A DNA stretch of 64,000 nucleotides from Gammaproteobacteria bacterium (GTDB lineage Bacteria > Pseudomonadota > Gammaproteobacteria > Enterobacterales > Alteromonadaceae): contig JAHJZX010000012.1 of NCBI GenBank assembly GCA_018826295.1, positions 1 through 64,000 on the forward strand, given 5' to 3'. Positions 27,167 through 35,153 of this stretch are shown here, one piece after another. The notes beneath the pieces were generated by a model. That model had not been told where the DNA came from and searched no databases. It was given only the letters and a program-made list of their open reading frames with translations. The position numbers and the translations under genes are program-made. The first letter of the stretch is position 1. Each line of letters opens with the position of its first letter.

Positions 27167-27616
27167 ATGAAAAAGATTCTGATAGCACTTTTGAGCATAG
27201 CGTTCAGTTGTACCCTGCAGGCCAAAGATCGGCTAGAGGTATACAAAGATTACGATTTAGGCACGGAAATAATGACTATTACCACCGTCAAAGTAGACCC
27301 GAATATGGGCGATGTTTACCTGGCAGGTTTAAAAAATAGCTGGATCAAGGCGGTAAAATTGCAGAAAGAGTTAGGTTTTATTAAAGACTGAAAAATATAC
27401 GGCAGTGATCTGCCTAACAGTGGCGAATTTAATATGCTGTTGGTGGTAACTTTTAATAGCAGCGCTGACTTAGAACCCAGCAAGAAAAAGTATGATGCCT
27501 TTATGAAGAAATGGAGTGAGGCAGACGAGAAAATGTCAAATGAAACAGCGGCTAAGTATCCTGAAGTAAGAACTTTAACCGGCGAATATCAAATGCGTGA
27601 GATTATGATGAAATAG
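27167..27616 (+). pseudogene. exported small protein interrupted by one in-frame TGA
   Basis: A 150-codon frame with a signal peptide (MKKILIALLSIAFSC, cleaved near LQAKD), broken by a single TGA at 27389-27391 (codon 75). Both halves read on in the same frame with no indel: the first half ends LGFIKD and the second starts KIYGSDLPNSGEFNMLLVV and ends EYQMREIMMK. Both halves look like good protein sequence. The simplest reading is a nonsense mutation, perhaps from TGG or TAT. Readthrough is possible. Selenocysteine is unlikely since no clear stem-loop follows the TGA and the family is not known for it. The family function is not known to me. Confidence 0.75.
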
Positions 27617-27660
27617 CTCACGCTGACAATATTACTATTTTCGAAATATGAGCATGATAT

Positions 27661-27694
27661 AAACGCCTGTTATTAATTAAACAGGCGTTTTTTT
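27661..27694 (+). terminator. intrinsic terminator after the split gene
   Basis: A perfect 11-bp stem AAACGCCTGTT/AACAGGCGTTT with an 8-nt loop followed by four further T, 45 bp downstream of the second half of the interrupted gene. An intact terminator suggests that the decay is recent. Confidence 0.88.
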
Positions 27695-27801
27695 GCAAAT
27701 CGGTAAACACAGAAATCTGCGATAGACATGTAGCCTCAAAGGCTGGCAAAGTATCACTAAAGAGCTGAATTAACGTCTATTGTAATTACAGGGGGATCCT
27801 G

Positions 27802-28245
27802 ATGAAAACCAGCCTGCTGCTTGCCACACTGCTATTACCACCTATGTTTGTCACGCCAACACTTGCCCAGGCAGATGATAAAGCCGACCTTACTGCACTA
27901 TTAAGCGAATTTTTAGATGGTGCCACGCGCAATGATGCAACCGTGCACAACAAATACTGGGCCGACGAGCTAATTTACACCAGCTCCGGCGGTACGCGTT
28001 TTGGCAAAGCCGAGTTGATGCAGGGCGTTAGCAGCCGCGGCATGTTAAAAGCCGATGAAATTGACACTGTCTACAGCAGCGAAGATGTGCGCATTATGCA
28101 ATACGGCGATACCGCCGTGGTGGCTTTTGTGCTGGTTGGAAAGTCAGCTAAAGAAACTAAACGTTATTTAAACAGCGGTACTTTTATTAAACGTAATGGC
28201 CAATGGCAGGCGGTGAACTGGCAAGCGACTGTTAAAACAAATTGA
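27802..28245 (+). CDS. exported nuclear transport factor 2 / DUF4440-like protein
   Basis: A 147-residue protein with a signal peptide (about residues 1-24, ending LAQADD) and a SnoaL/NTF2-type cone fold: an N-terminal helix LTALLSEFLDGATRNDATVH, then HNKYWADELIYTSSGG, GKAELMQGV and the closing strands FVLVGKSAKETKRYLNSGTF and WQAVNWQAT. Members include ketosteroid-isomerase-like enzymes and binding proteins; no reaction can be assigned. A GGGGGATCC stretch precedes the ATG. Confidence 0.8.
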   Translation: MKTSLLLATLLLPPMFVTPTLAQADDKADLTALLSEFLDGATRNDATVHNKYWADELIYTSSGGTRFGKAELMQGVSSRGMLKADEIDTVYSSEDVRIMQYGDTAVVAFVLVGKSAKETKRYLNSGTFIKRNGQWQAVNWQATVKTN

Positions 28246-28309
28246 GTATCAAAGTAGTACTAAACCGTTAAAAACAATTGACTGCAACCTTTGGATTAAG
28301 GAGCTTTTG

Positions 28310-28645
28310 TTGCCACATTGTATTATTGAATATTCTGACACCTTAAACGCCAAACCTATTTTAACTGCAGTGTTTGAAGGTGCACAGCGATCAGACCTGT
28401 TTGAGCCGGGTGGCACAGACATTAAAGTTCGGGCCCAGCCTTACCAGCAACATATCAGCGGTGCGGAACATCACGATTTTATCCATGTGCAGCTAAGAAT
28501 TTTAAGCGGTCGAAACTTAGCGCAAAAACAGCATTTATCGCAATGCGTGCTGGAGCAATTGCTTAAGCTCGACCTGGTAAGCTGCTCACATACGGTAGAG
28601 GTAATTGATATTGACCGTGCCAGCTATGCTAAAAAGGTTAGCTAA
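28310..28645 (+). CDS. 5-carboxymethyl-2-hydroxymuconate isomerase family tautomerase
   Basis: A tautomerase-superfamily protein of 111 residues resembling CHMI (HpaF). These enzymes use an N-terminal Pro as catalytic base after Met removal. The frame begins TTG TTG CCA CAT TGT. Choosing the second TTG gives Met-Pro-His-Cys-Ile-Ile-Glu-Tyr with Pro exactly at position 2 and AAGGAG 6 nt upstream, so the chemistry of the family decides this unusual start. The C-terminal half includes a conserved HDFIHVQLRILSGR. Other homoprotocatechuate genes are absent, so the substrate is unknown. The stop directly abuts the next ATG. Confidence 0.85.
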   Translation: MPHCIIEYSDTLNAKPILTAVFEGAQRSDLFEPGGTDIKVRAQPYQQHISGAEHHDFIHVQLRILSGRNLAQKQHLSQCVLEQLLKLDLVSCSHTVEVIDIDRASYAKKVS

Positions 28646-29107
28646 ATGCAGATCAAATTAGATGATTTATCCGGCGGTGAAGTGATTACTTTGCTGCAAG
28701 AGCACCTGGCTGATATGTATGCCACCTCACCGCCCGAAAGCGTACATGCGCTGGATGTTGAAGCGTTAAAAGCCAGCAATATCCGCTTTTTTAGTGCCTG
28801 GCACGACAACACTTTAGCCGGTTGTGTGGCGATTAAAGCACTGGATAGCCAACAGGCGGAGCTAAAATCGATGCGTACCAGCCAGGCATTTCGTGGTAAG
28901 GGAATAGGGCAGGCGTTATTGCAGTATATTATTAACCATGCCAAAGAGCAGGGCTTTACTGTGCTTAGTTTAGAGACCGGCACGCAAGACTATTTTGCCC
29001 CAGCCAGAAACCTATACCGCAAATATGGTTTTATAGACTGCGGCCCCTTTGGCCAGTACAAGCTGGACCCGAACAGCCATTTTATGACATTAAGCTTGCG
29101 CGATTAA
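28646..29107 (+). CDS. GNAT-family N-acetyltransferase
   Basis: A 153-residue GCN5-type acetyltransferase. Motif A, which binds acetyl-CoA, is SMRTSQAFRGKGIGQALLQY (R/Q-x-x-G-x-G/A form RGKGIGQ). It follows the GCVAIKAL strand, and motif B is VLSLETGTQDYFAPARNLYR with KYGFIDCGPFGQY. Start codon immediately after the tautomerase stop, so the two are co-transcribed. The substrate cannot be read from sequence; the ending resembles small-molecule or amino-acid acetyltransferases. Confidence 0.87.
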   Translation: MQIKLDDLSGGEVITLLQEHLADMYATSPPESVHALDVEALKASNIRFFSAWHDNTLAGCVAIKALDSQQAELKSMRTSQAFRGKGIGQALLQYIINHAKEQGFTVLSLETGTQDYFAPARNLYRKYGFIDCGPFGQYKLDPNSHFMTLSLRD

Positions 29108-29136
29108 CAGCCAGCTAAGCTAAAAAGGACTGCCAG

Positions 29137-29436
29137 ATGCATTTTTTGCTAATGTACGACACCGCACCAGACTATTTACAACGCCGTGCAGAATTTCGTT
29201 CGGCGCATCTGGCACTGGCCTGGCAAGCCGCAGAGCGCGGTGAGTTATTACTGGGTGGTGCCGTTGGCGAGCCGGCAGACAGCGCCTTGTTGCTATTTAA
29301 CTGCGACAGCGCCGATATCCCCGCCAACTTTGCCAAAGCCGACCCTTACGTACTAAACGGCCTGGTAACGAGCTGGCAGGTTAAACCCTGGCAGACGGTA
29401 GTGGGCGAGGGCGCAACTAATCCGGTAAAGCCATAA
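29137..29436 (+). CDS. YciI-like protein
   Basis: A 99-residue cytoplasmic protein of the YciI family (ferredoxin-like dimer). It has MHFLLMYDTAPDYLQRR, the conserved RSAHLALAWQAAERGELLLG (the family His-Asp-type region) and FAKADPYVLNGLVTSWQVKPW. The reaction is unknown for most members; some dechlorinate or act as small-molecule lyases. It follows the acetyltransferase by 29 bp and probably shares its operon. Confidence 0.85.
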   Translation: MHFLLMYDTAPDYLQRRAEFRSAHLALAWQAAERGELLLGGAVGEPADSALLLFNCDSADIPANFAKADPYVLNGLVTSWQVKPWQTVVGEGATNPVKP

Positions 29437-29986
29437 TACAGGCTTGGAAGCCTGCAGTGAGATGTGGATTTAGCTAAAAAGGTCTAGTTGAGACTTCTGA
29501 TAAGTGCCAATTGCGGAAATTCACTGAGATTAGTTTAAATCGGCGCTTTTCACTGAAAGCGGACGTTTACCGACAAACTAATCTGAGGGCTCTCGAAAAT
29601 TTCGAGACCTCATCGCTTTTTCAAAATGTTTCAAAAAGGGCATTGCATTAATAAACAAATAACCAGCCATAAATGTTCTTGCCCCGATATTTTGTACAAC
29701 GTAAATTGAACTCAATATAGAACAAACTCTATGTAAAGGGCGTGATGCTCTAAACAGAGCTGCTTAGTTGAATTATCATCGCCATTACATTTACCAGCGC
29801 TCACGCAATTACAGATTTAAGATGATTTATAGGCAAAGGCGTCAAAAAGTGGTCGAAAACATCAATTAATGATTAGTTTAAATTTCAGCATTCGCGGGTT
29901 ACTTTAACTTGTTGAAATTAAACGGTTTGTATTTGGCATTGACTTTGCAGTGTCAGATGTGAATTTAATATCACTAAGGAAAAATA
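29437..29986. other. 550-bp AT-rich intergenic stretch with palindromes
   Basis: No gene is seen here. The stretch is visibly AT-richer than the flanking operons and contains the hairpins listed separately at 29,528-29,607, then low-information sequence. The last 100 bp before the lipoprotein gene should hold its promoter (TTGACT at about 29939-29944 is a possible -35). Confidence 0.6.
29528..29607. repeat. cluster of inverted repeats
   Basis: An outer perfect 9-bp pair GATTAGTTT/AAACTAATC (29528-29536 with 29575-29583) encloses CGCTTT/AAAGCG (29544-29549 with 29556-29561). Eight bases further on is a near-perfect 17-nt palindrome TCTCGAAA-A-TTTCGAGA (29591-29607). The layout resembles the folded site of a mobile repeat, but no integrase is nearby. 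Confidence 0.5.
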
Positions 29987-30880
29987 ATGAGAAACCTCGC
30001 CTGTTTATTTCTGTTAGTCTTTTTTGTTTCAGGTTGTACAACAAACAGCGAGAGTCGCATACAGAGTCTCCAAGAAACAAATCCTAATCCAAAAGACCTA
30101 ACTGTCGTTAAGGAGATCGAGTTTGAGAGCGAAGGTGTTCAATTAGCAGGAAGTCTTTATATTCCTAAACATGCTAAAGCTGCAATCGTTTTAGTGCACG
30201 GCTCAGATCCTGTTCCACGCATGGCAAAGTTAGCCGAATTATTGGCGAAGAATGATTTATTAGTGTTGACCTATGACAAACGCGGGGTTGGTAAGTCAGG
30301 CGGCGTTTACGCTGGACCTCAGGTAGGAACAAACAATATTAGTGTTGATAACTTAACTTTGTTGGCAAAAGACGCCAGCGCAGCAGTAAACCTCATCAGC
30401 CAATATGGTAAGGAATTACCTATTGGTGTTGTTGGCGCGAGTCAAGCGGGTTGGATAATTCCGATTGCGGCACTTAAAAATCCATCCATTAAGTTTATGG
30501 TTCTATTTAGCAGTCCCACTATTACTACTTTGGAACAACTCAGATTTCAGTTCTATACCAATGGAAGAGAAGACTTTTGGGACAATCACACGGAAGATGA
30601 CGCACGTGCACACATACAAAATGCTCCTGATAGATATCAATTTGAGGCGACAGATCCGAAAGACTCGTTGAGTGCTTTATCGATACCAGGGCTTTGGCTT
30701 TTTGGCGAACAGGATATACAGATTCCCGTCAAAATGTGTATGGAACAGCTTAATGGATTAAAAGCCCAAGGTAAGCCGTTTGAATATACGCTATCCCCCG
30801 AATTGGGGCATGATACCTACAAACCAGAGTTTTTAGAAATTGCAATACAATGGATAAAGCGAAACGCAGCTAGCCACTAA
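29987..30880 (+). CDS. alpha/beta-hydrolase lipoprotein
   Basis: A 297-residue lipoprotein esterase or acyl hydrolase. The lipobox FVSGC puts the lipidated Cys at residue 17. Then come HGSDPVPR with the oxyanion turn, YDKRGVGKSGG, the nucleophile elbow VGASQAG (Ser near 152), an Asp in LFGEQDIQIP and the His in SPELGHDTY. The protein is probably attached to a membrane facing the periplasm. Base and codon use is more AT-rich than in the neighbours (AAA, TTA and AGT codons), which suggests acquisition by transfer with the adjacent 31157-31444 gene. Substrate unknown. Confidence 0.8.
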   Translation: MRNLACLFLLVFFVSGCTTNSESRIQSLQETNPNPKDLTVVKEIEFESEGVQLAGSLYIPKHAKAAIVLVHGSDPVPRMAKLAELLAKNDLLVLTYDKRGVGKSGGVYAGPQVGTNNISVDNLTLLAKDASAAVNLISQYGKELPIGVVGASQAGWIIPIAALKNPSIKFMVLFSSPTITTLEQLRFQFYTNGREDFWDNHTEDDARAHIQNAPDRYQFEATDPKDSLSALSIPGLWLFGEQDIQIPVKMCMEQLNGLKAQGKPFEYTLSPELGHDTYKPEFLEIAIQWIKRNAASH

Positions 30881-31156
30881 TCAGTAAGAGTTTACTCACC
30901 CAAAAAAAATGAAGTAGATGCTTTTGCAGTAAAGCCGTGAGTGAAAGTAATTTGAGACAAGCATAAGGACAGCGCTGGGTTCACGAAAAATCGAATGTCC
31001 GCAACTAAGGCAAAGCAGTGATTCGTTTTTAGTGAGCGCCTGATCTGAACAGCCGCAATTCGCTCATAGCTGCTGAATACTTAGTACAGCTCAGTAACAA
31101 TAGCAGCCCTTTGCTCAGACTTAGTTTGCCTATTGAAATAAAGAATTGGATTGTAA
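30881..31156. other. intergenic stretch without recognisable feature
   Basis: This 276-bp stretch has the same AT-rich composition as the flanking genes. I see no convincing terminator, RNA or coding frame. Confidence 0.5.
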
Positions 31157-31444
31157 ATGAATAACCATGCTAACGGTGACTTAAACTTAGTGATGTACGC
31201 ATTGTTTCATGTGAGAAGCCTGGACGATGTGCGTGCCAATAAATATATGTACAATATTTACGGCCGATTTACTCGTGAATTTGATAAAGCTACGCAAGAA
31301 AAGGTGGTTAATGCGATACAAAAGGCCTTGGACAATCGAAACCTTAGTGATTTCTACACATTACCTAATTTACCTGGATCCGATGAGTTCAAAACTGAGT
31401 ACCTGAAAATTGTGTTGGGTCATTTGAAAGATGCCATGAACTGA
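31157..31444 (+). CDS. small hypothetical protein
   Basis: A 95-residue, probably cytoplasmic and mainly helical protein without cysteine, signal peptide or membrane segment (MNNHANGDLNLVMYALFHVR to KIVLGHLKDAMN). I do not recognise the family. The frame has coding character (regular amphipathic helices, plausible codon use), but there is no strong Shine-Dalgarno sequence before the ATG. Its AT-rich composition matches the lipoprotein gene upstream, so the two may have arrived together. Confidence 0.55.
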   Translation: MNNHANGDLNLVMYALFHVRSLDDVRANKYMYNIYGRFTREFDKATQEKVVNAIQKALDNRNLSDFYTLPNLPGSDEFKTEYLKIVLGHLKDAMN

Positions 31445-31530
31445 CAATAGGTGCCAGTTAGACAGCGTTCGTCATACTATTTTGCAACAACAAAACGCTG
31501 AGATAATCGGCGGTACAACAAGGAGCAACA

Positions 31531-32133
31531 ATGCTGGTAAAAGGAAAAATTACCCAGTGGGATGATGATAAAGGCTTTGGCTTTATTCAGCCGCTGTTAA
31601 AAGGCGAGCGGGTGTTTGTGCATATAAAAGCGCTGCAAAACCGTTCGCGCCGGCCGGTGATGGGCGAGGTGGTTACTTACGCCATTGGTAAAGATGAGCA
31701 GGGCCGGTTGCAGGCGCTGCAGGTTACTTTTGCCGGTGAAAAGCGCAAAATTAAAGCCGCAAAGCACGCTACAACGTGGCCGTTGTGGTGTGTACTGGCC
31801 TTCGCTGTAGGTTTGAGCGCTGCTGTTGCTATGGCCAAACTGCCGCTTTATGTGCCGCTGATTTACGCCGGGCTGAGTGTTTTTACTTTTATGGCGTACT
31901 GGCTGGATAAACGTAAGGCGCAGGCAGGACAGTGGCGTACGCCTGAGTCTACCTTGCAATTTATGGCGCTGTTGGGCGGCTGGCCCGGTGCTTTACTGGC
32001 GCAAAGTTATTTGCGGCATAAATCACAAAAACGGGCTTTTCTACAGGTGTTTTATCTTGGTGCTCTGCTAAATCTGATTGCCCTGGCCTGGCTGCATAGC
32101 CAGCATATGCTGTCTGCCGGTATTGGCGGATAG
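31531..32133 (+). CDS. cold-shock domain / DUF1294 membrane protein
   Basis: A 200-residue fusion. Residues 1-67 form a cold-shock OB-fold with both RNP-like motifs (DKGFGFIQ and RVFVHIKAL), predicted to bind single-stranded nucleic acid. After a basic linker come membrane helices and the DUF1294 domain, with MAYWLDKRKAQAGQWRTPE, LALLGGWPGALLAQ-type residues (here ALLGGWPGALLAQSYLRHKS) and a last helix. This domain pair is widespread in proteobacteria, and its role is unknown. AAGGAG precedes the ATG. Confidence 0.9.
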   Translation: MLVKGKITQWDDDKGFGFIQPLLKGERVFVHIKALQNRSRRPVMGEVVTYAIGKDEQGRLQALQVTFAGEKRKIKAAKHATTWPLWCVLAFAVGLSAAVAMAKLPLYVPLIYAGLSVFTFMAYWLDKRKAQAGQWRTPESTLQFMALLGGWPGALLAQSYLRHKSQKRAFLQVFYLGALLNLIALAWLHSQHMLSAGIGG

Positions 32134-32491
32134 CCGGCAAAAGCGGCCAAAACCACAGGTATCGCCGCTTTGGGCGCTATTAACGCAGCAGCTGGCTGAT
32201 AAGTGCCGTGCACGGCGCTACCTTAGCTGGCTGAAAAAACACTGACAGGTGTTGCTGTTGTTACAGCTTTGGGCTTGTTTGCTGTAGGTTAATGCTAATG
32301 TGTCAGAATAATTTACATTAAGTCTGTATTTTTGTTGAATTTTAAATTATTTTTTATTTAAAACATGAAGATACATTATTGGTGTTTAATTTGCATGGTC
32401 CGCCGGATTTCGAATTATGCTGGTATAAGGCGCTAGGAATCGTGGTTTTAACTTTAGTTAAAGTAAATAATTAAAAAAAGGATGTTTTTGC
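32134..32491. other. intergenic stretch before the first PEP-CTERM gene
   Basis: A perfect AAAGCGGC/GCCGCTTT stem (32140-32147 with 32164-32171) just after the DUF1294 stop may terminate or stabilise that transcript; there is no T-run. The distal 200 bp are AT-rich and presumably carry the promoter of the PEP-CTERM gene. No gene is seen. Confidence 0.45.
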
Positions 32492-33217
32492 ATGAAGAAG
32501 TATTTGATAGGGTCAGCACTGGCCTTGTGTTGTCAGGTAAATATCTCACAAGCAGCAATTATACAGTACAACGATTTAACCAGTTTTAATGCCGCGCTAA
32601 CTGCCGGTACTACTACACTGGAGACTTTTGATACTGCCCTGACCGGCCTGCTTACGTTAGGCGATGAGCGGTTGTTTGATGGCTTTGGTTTTTCATACAC
32701 AAACTCAGTTGGTGGAAACCAGTATGCTGGCATTTATAGTGCGACTCAGATTAGTCAGAATTCAGGGACTGCAATAAATAATACCAATAGTGTAGGTTGG
32801 GGTGAGTACCTGAATGGCAGTTATATAAGTGGCGGTGATGGCCCTAATATAGTGTTCCGTTTTTTTGCACCGATTACTGCTTTTGCTTTTGATTTTTCTG
32901 ACTCAGACTCCACAGACAGCTATAGCGTGCGATTTGACACTGAGGCTCCGTTTGCATTAGCCGTTGGCTCTGGTGCTTTACAATTCACCAGTTTTTTTGG
33001 CTTTGTCAGCACAGAGCCATTTTCAACTATTACGTTTAGCCAAACGGCAACCGGCGGTATAACCGAAACCTTTTCCATCGATAACATCCGTACTAACGGT
33101 TATAGAACGCCAGAAGAAGCTGCAGCTGCGGTGTCGGCACCGGCGTCGGTAGCCTTATTCGGCCTGTCGCTGTTAGGCTTGATGATGCGCAGAAGAGCGT
33201 CGCGTAATAAGGCATAA
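32492..33217 (+). CDS. PEP-CTERM-type exported protein (variant anchor)
   Basis: A 241-residue exported protein. It has a signal peptide (ends near SQAA, about residue 22), a Ser/Thr/Gly-rich beta-sheet body with THE DFS-rich stretch FAFDFSDSDSTDSYSVRF, and a C-terminal tripartite sorting signal: APASVALFGLSLLGLMMRRR, made up of a short motif, a hydrophobic helix and a basic tail. The usual Pro-Glu-Pro is replaced by SAPAS, so recognition by exosortase is uncertain. Such proteins are usually tied to exopolysaccharide matrix assembly. No exosortase gene is in the window. A terminator follows. Confidence 0.8.
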   Translation: MKKYLIGSALALCCQVNISQAAIIQYNDLTSFNAALTAGTTTLETFDTALTGLLTLGDERLFDGFGFSYTNSVGGNQYAGIYSATQISQNSGTAINNTNSVGWGEYLNGSYISGGDGPNIVFRFFAPITAFAFDFSDSDSTDSYSVRFDTEAPFALAVGSGALQFTSFFGFVSTEPFSTITFSQTATGGITETFSIDNIRTNGYRTPEEAAAAVSAPASVALFGLSLLGLMMRRRASRNKA

Positions 33218-33244
33218 CGCTACCGTTGTGCAGGCTAAACTAAT

Positions 33245-33271
33245 AAAAAAGGCGCTTAAAGCGCCTTTTTT
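33245..33271. terminator. bidirectional intrinsic terminator
   Basis: An A-run, GGCGCT-TAA-AGCGCC and a T-run. It sits between the convergent PEP-CTERM and REC-TPR genes and can terminate both. Confidence 0.88.
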
Positions 33272-33334
33272 ATTACCACTAAGCTGTGTTCAGCGTGCTG
33301 TATAAACCGGGATAAAGCCTGTTAAACTTGCCGC

Positions 33335-34978
33335 TTATTCTTCGGTTTCTTTACTGCGTGGTCGCAAGTCGGGGTGCTGTTTTAATACTGCCGTGAGGTA
33401 TTTACCAAAGCGGGATCGGTTATCGTCGTTTAGCTCGCTCTGGCTAAGCAATTTAATGGCTGCGCGACAGTATCTGCTTGTTACCTCATTTAGCACGGCG
33501 CCTTTGCTCATGGCCTGCAGAATATTCAGGGCCAGAGTAGGGTTGGTCGGCATATGGTCGAAAGTTTCACCAAATAAATCCACCGCCCGGCTGTATTGCC
33601 CCTGTTGATAAGCGTAGCTTGCCTCGTTGTTGATTTGCTTAATTTTGGCTTTTAACTCGTCATGGCGCTTTTGTTCGATGTTTTTCATAATGCGCTGGGT
33701 TTCAGTCAGCATGTCATCGTCTTTTAACATAGCCGCCATTTGCTCGATATAGTGTTGGCTGGCGTATAAGTCGCCTAGTTCAAAATAGGCTTTGGCAGCG
33801 TCCAGGGCAGAATCTGTGGTGGTGTGCTCATCTTGCTTAAGGGGCACTTCGCGGATCATTTTACGTGCTTTTGGCAGTTCGCCCCGGGCGGCAATAATAC
33901 GGGTTTTTAACAGTGCGGTTTCACGCTGGTGTTTTTTAACGTCAAAACGTTTGGGTAAGGCGCTCACCAGCCGCTCGGCATGGCCGAGCATCACAGCGCG
34001 CTCCAGAATATTAACGCAGTATGATTGGTCGATAATTGCCCGGGCCTGGTTCAGGTAGTTATCTACCGTGTCGTGGCTGGAGTGGCGGGCTTCAGTGACC
34101 AGCCGGGTACAAATACGCACACAGGCGGCTTTATCATTGGTGATGGATGCCAGATTGGCCAACGCTTTTTGCCGGACAATATTTTTTGGCGACAACAATA
34201 CTGCCTGCTGCAGTGTCTCAAAGGCTTTTTCGTAGCGGCCGTATTTAATATAAAGCCGGGCTAGCCAGTCCAGCGCTTCGACTTTGGTGTCATCGAACTG
34301 GGTTAAATCCGCCAGTTGTAGCTCGGTATCTTCCCAGCGGTCCTGGTAGAAGCAAGCAACGGATAACCCCAGCCTGGCCCAGTTAAGAGATTTGTACGCG
34401 GTGAGCTGCTGATAAAAGGTTTCAGCGTCGGCGTAACGTTGCAGTTTTAGTAGCAGTTCACCTTTAATACGGCGGGCAGCCATACTGTGGTCGTTTTCCT
34501 GGCGGATGACACTGTCACATTCGTCCAGCGCCAGGTTGTAATCTTGCTCATACAGGGCGTAATACACTTTGCGCAGCCCTATACGGCTTTTAATGGCTCT
34601 GACTATGCGCTCTTCCAGCACCGGGGCGGAAAAGGGTTTTAGCAGGTAATCATCAGGTTGCAGTTCTATCAGGCCATGCACGATCTGGCGCTGGTTTTCG
34701 GCGCTAATAATAATAAAACAACATAGCGGGCTTAATAACCGGTCATTTTTCAGCACTTCAAACAGCTGATAACCGTCTTTGCCATCGCCAAGGTTAATAT
34801 CGCACAGGATAAAATCGAAAGGGATTTCGTAGCACTTAGCAATAGCTTCATTGGCATCGCGCGCCAGATGGATGGCGTCAAATCCCAATTGTTGCGTCAT
34901 GCCTTTAATAGAAGCGCGAACAGGGGCGCAGTCATCAATAATCAGTAATTGTTTACAGCGAAAAAAGCTGGCATCCAT
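33335..34978 (-). CDS. response regulator with TPR-repeat output
   Basis: A 547-residue protein with an N-terminal receiver domain (residues about 9-125; acidic pair Asp15-Asp16, phosphoacceptor Asp60 in FILCDINLGD, Lys in YLLKPFSAP) followed by helical tetratricopeptide-like repeats, for example in segments ALDECDSVIRQENDHSMAAR and YEKAFETLQQAVLLSPKNIV. There is no DNA-binding or enzymatic output. The layout resembles VieB-type proteins, in which the receiver controls protein-protein contact. The partner kinase is not adjacent, so it is an orphan regulator, perhaps a partner of the signalling cluster 15 kb to the right. Confidence 0.87.
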   Translation of the reverse strand: MDASFFRCKQLLIIDDCAPVRASIKGMTQQLGFDAIHLARDANEAIAKCYEIPFDFILCDINLGDGKDGYQLFEVLKNDRLLSPLCCFIIISAENQRQIVHGLIELQPDDYLLKPFSAPVLEERIVRAIKSRIGLRKVYYALYEQDYNLALDECDSVIRQENDHSMAARRIKGELLLKLQRYADAETFYQQLTAYKSLNWARLGLSVACFYQDRWEDTELQLADLTQFDDTKVEALDWLARLYIKYGRYEKAFETLQQAVLLSPKNIVRQKALANLASITNDKAACVRICTRLVTEARHSSHDTVDNYLNQARAIIDQSYCVNILERAVMLGHAERLVSALPKRFDVKKHQRETALLKTRIIAARGELPKARKMIREVPLKQDEHTTTDSALDAAKAYFELGDLYASQHYIEQMAAMLKDDDMLTETQRIMKNIEQKRHDELKAKIKQINNEASYAYQQGQYSRAVDLFGETFDHMPTNPTLALNILQAMSKGAVLNEVTSRYCRAAIKLLSQSELNDDNRSRFGKYLTAVLKQHPDLRPRSKETEE

Positions 34979-35112
34979 AGCAACACGCTAAAACTGCATT
35001 TACATAACCGGATACTAGAGGATGGCAACACTTAGGTAAAGCCTGTCTCCATTGCAGTAACTAAAAGTAAGCCATGGCGTGGTAATGGCAGATTATTCTG
35101 TTTTGGTATTAC

Positions 35113-35140
35113 AAAAAAAAGGCACTGTTAGCGCCTTTTT
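35113..35140 (-). terminator. intrinsic terminator of the second PEP-CTERM gene
   Basis: On the minus strand AAAAAGGCGC-TAACA-GTGCC then eight T. The 5-bp core stem pairs completely with one G-U wobble and is extended by A/T runs. Confidence 0.75.
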
Positions 35141-35153
35141 ACTTCAATGGAGG

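Noticed and set aside
27389-27391. Selenocysteine codon
   Set aside because: No convincing SECIS-like hairpin directly after the TGA and no redox motif around it; a nonsense mutation is simpler.
29528-29607. Integron attC site or CRISPR-like repeat
   Set aside because: The arms do not match the attC core GTTRRRY/RYYYAAC, no integrase or cassette array is present, and the repeats are not regularly spaced.
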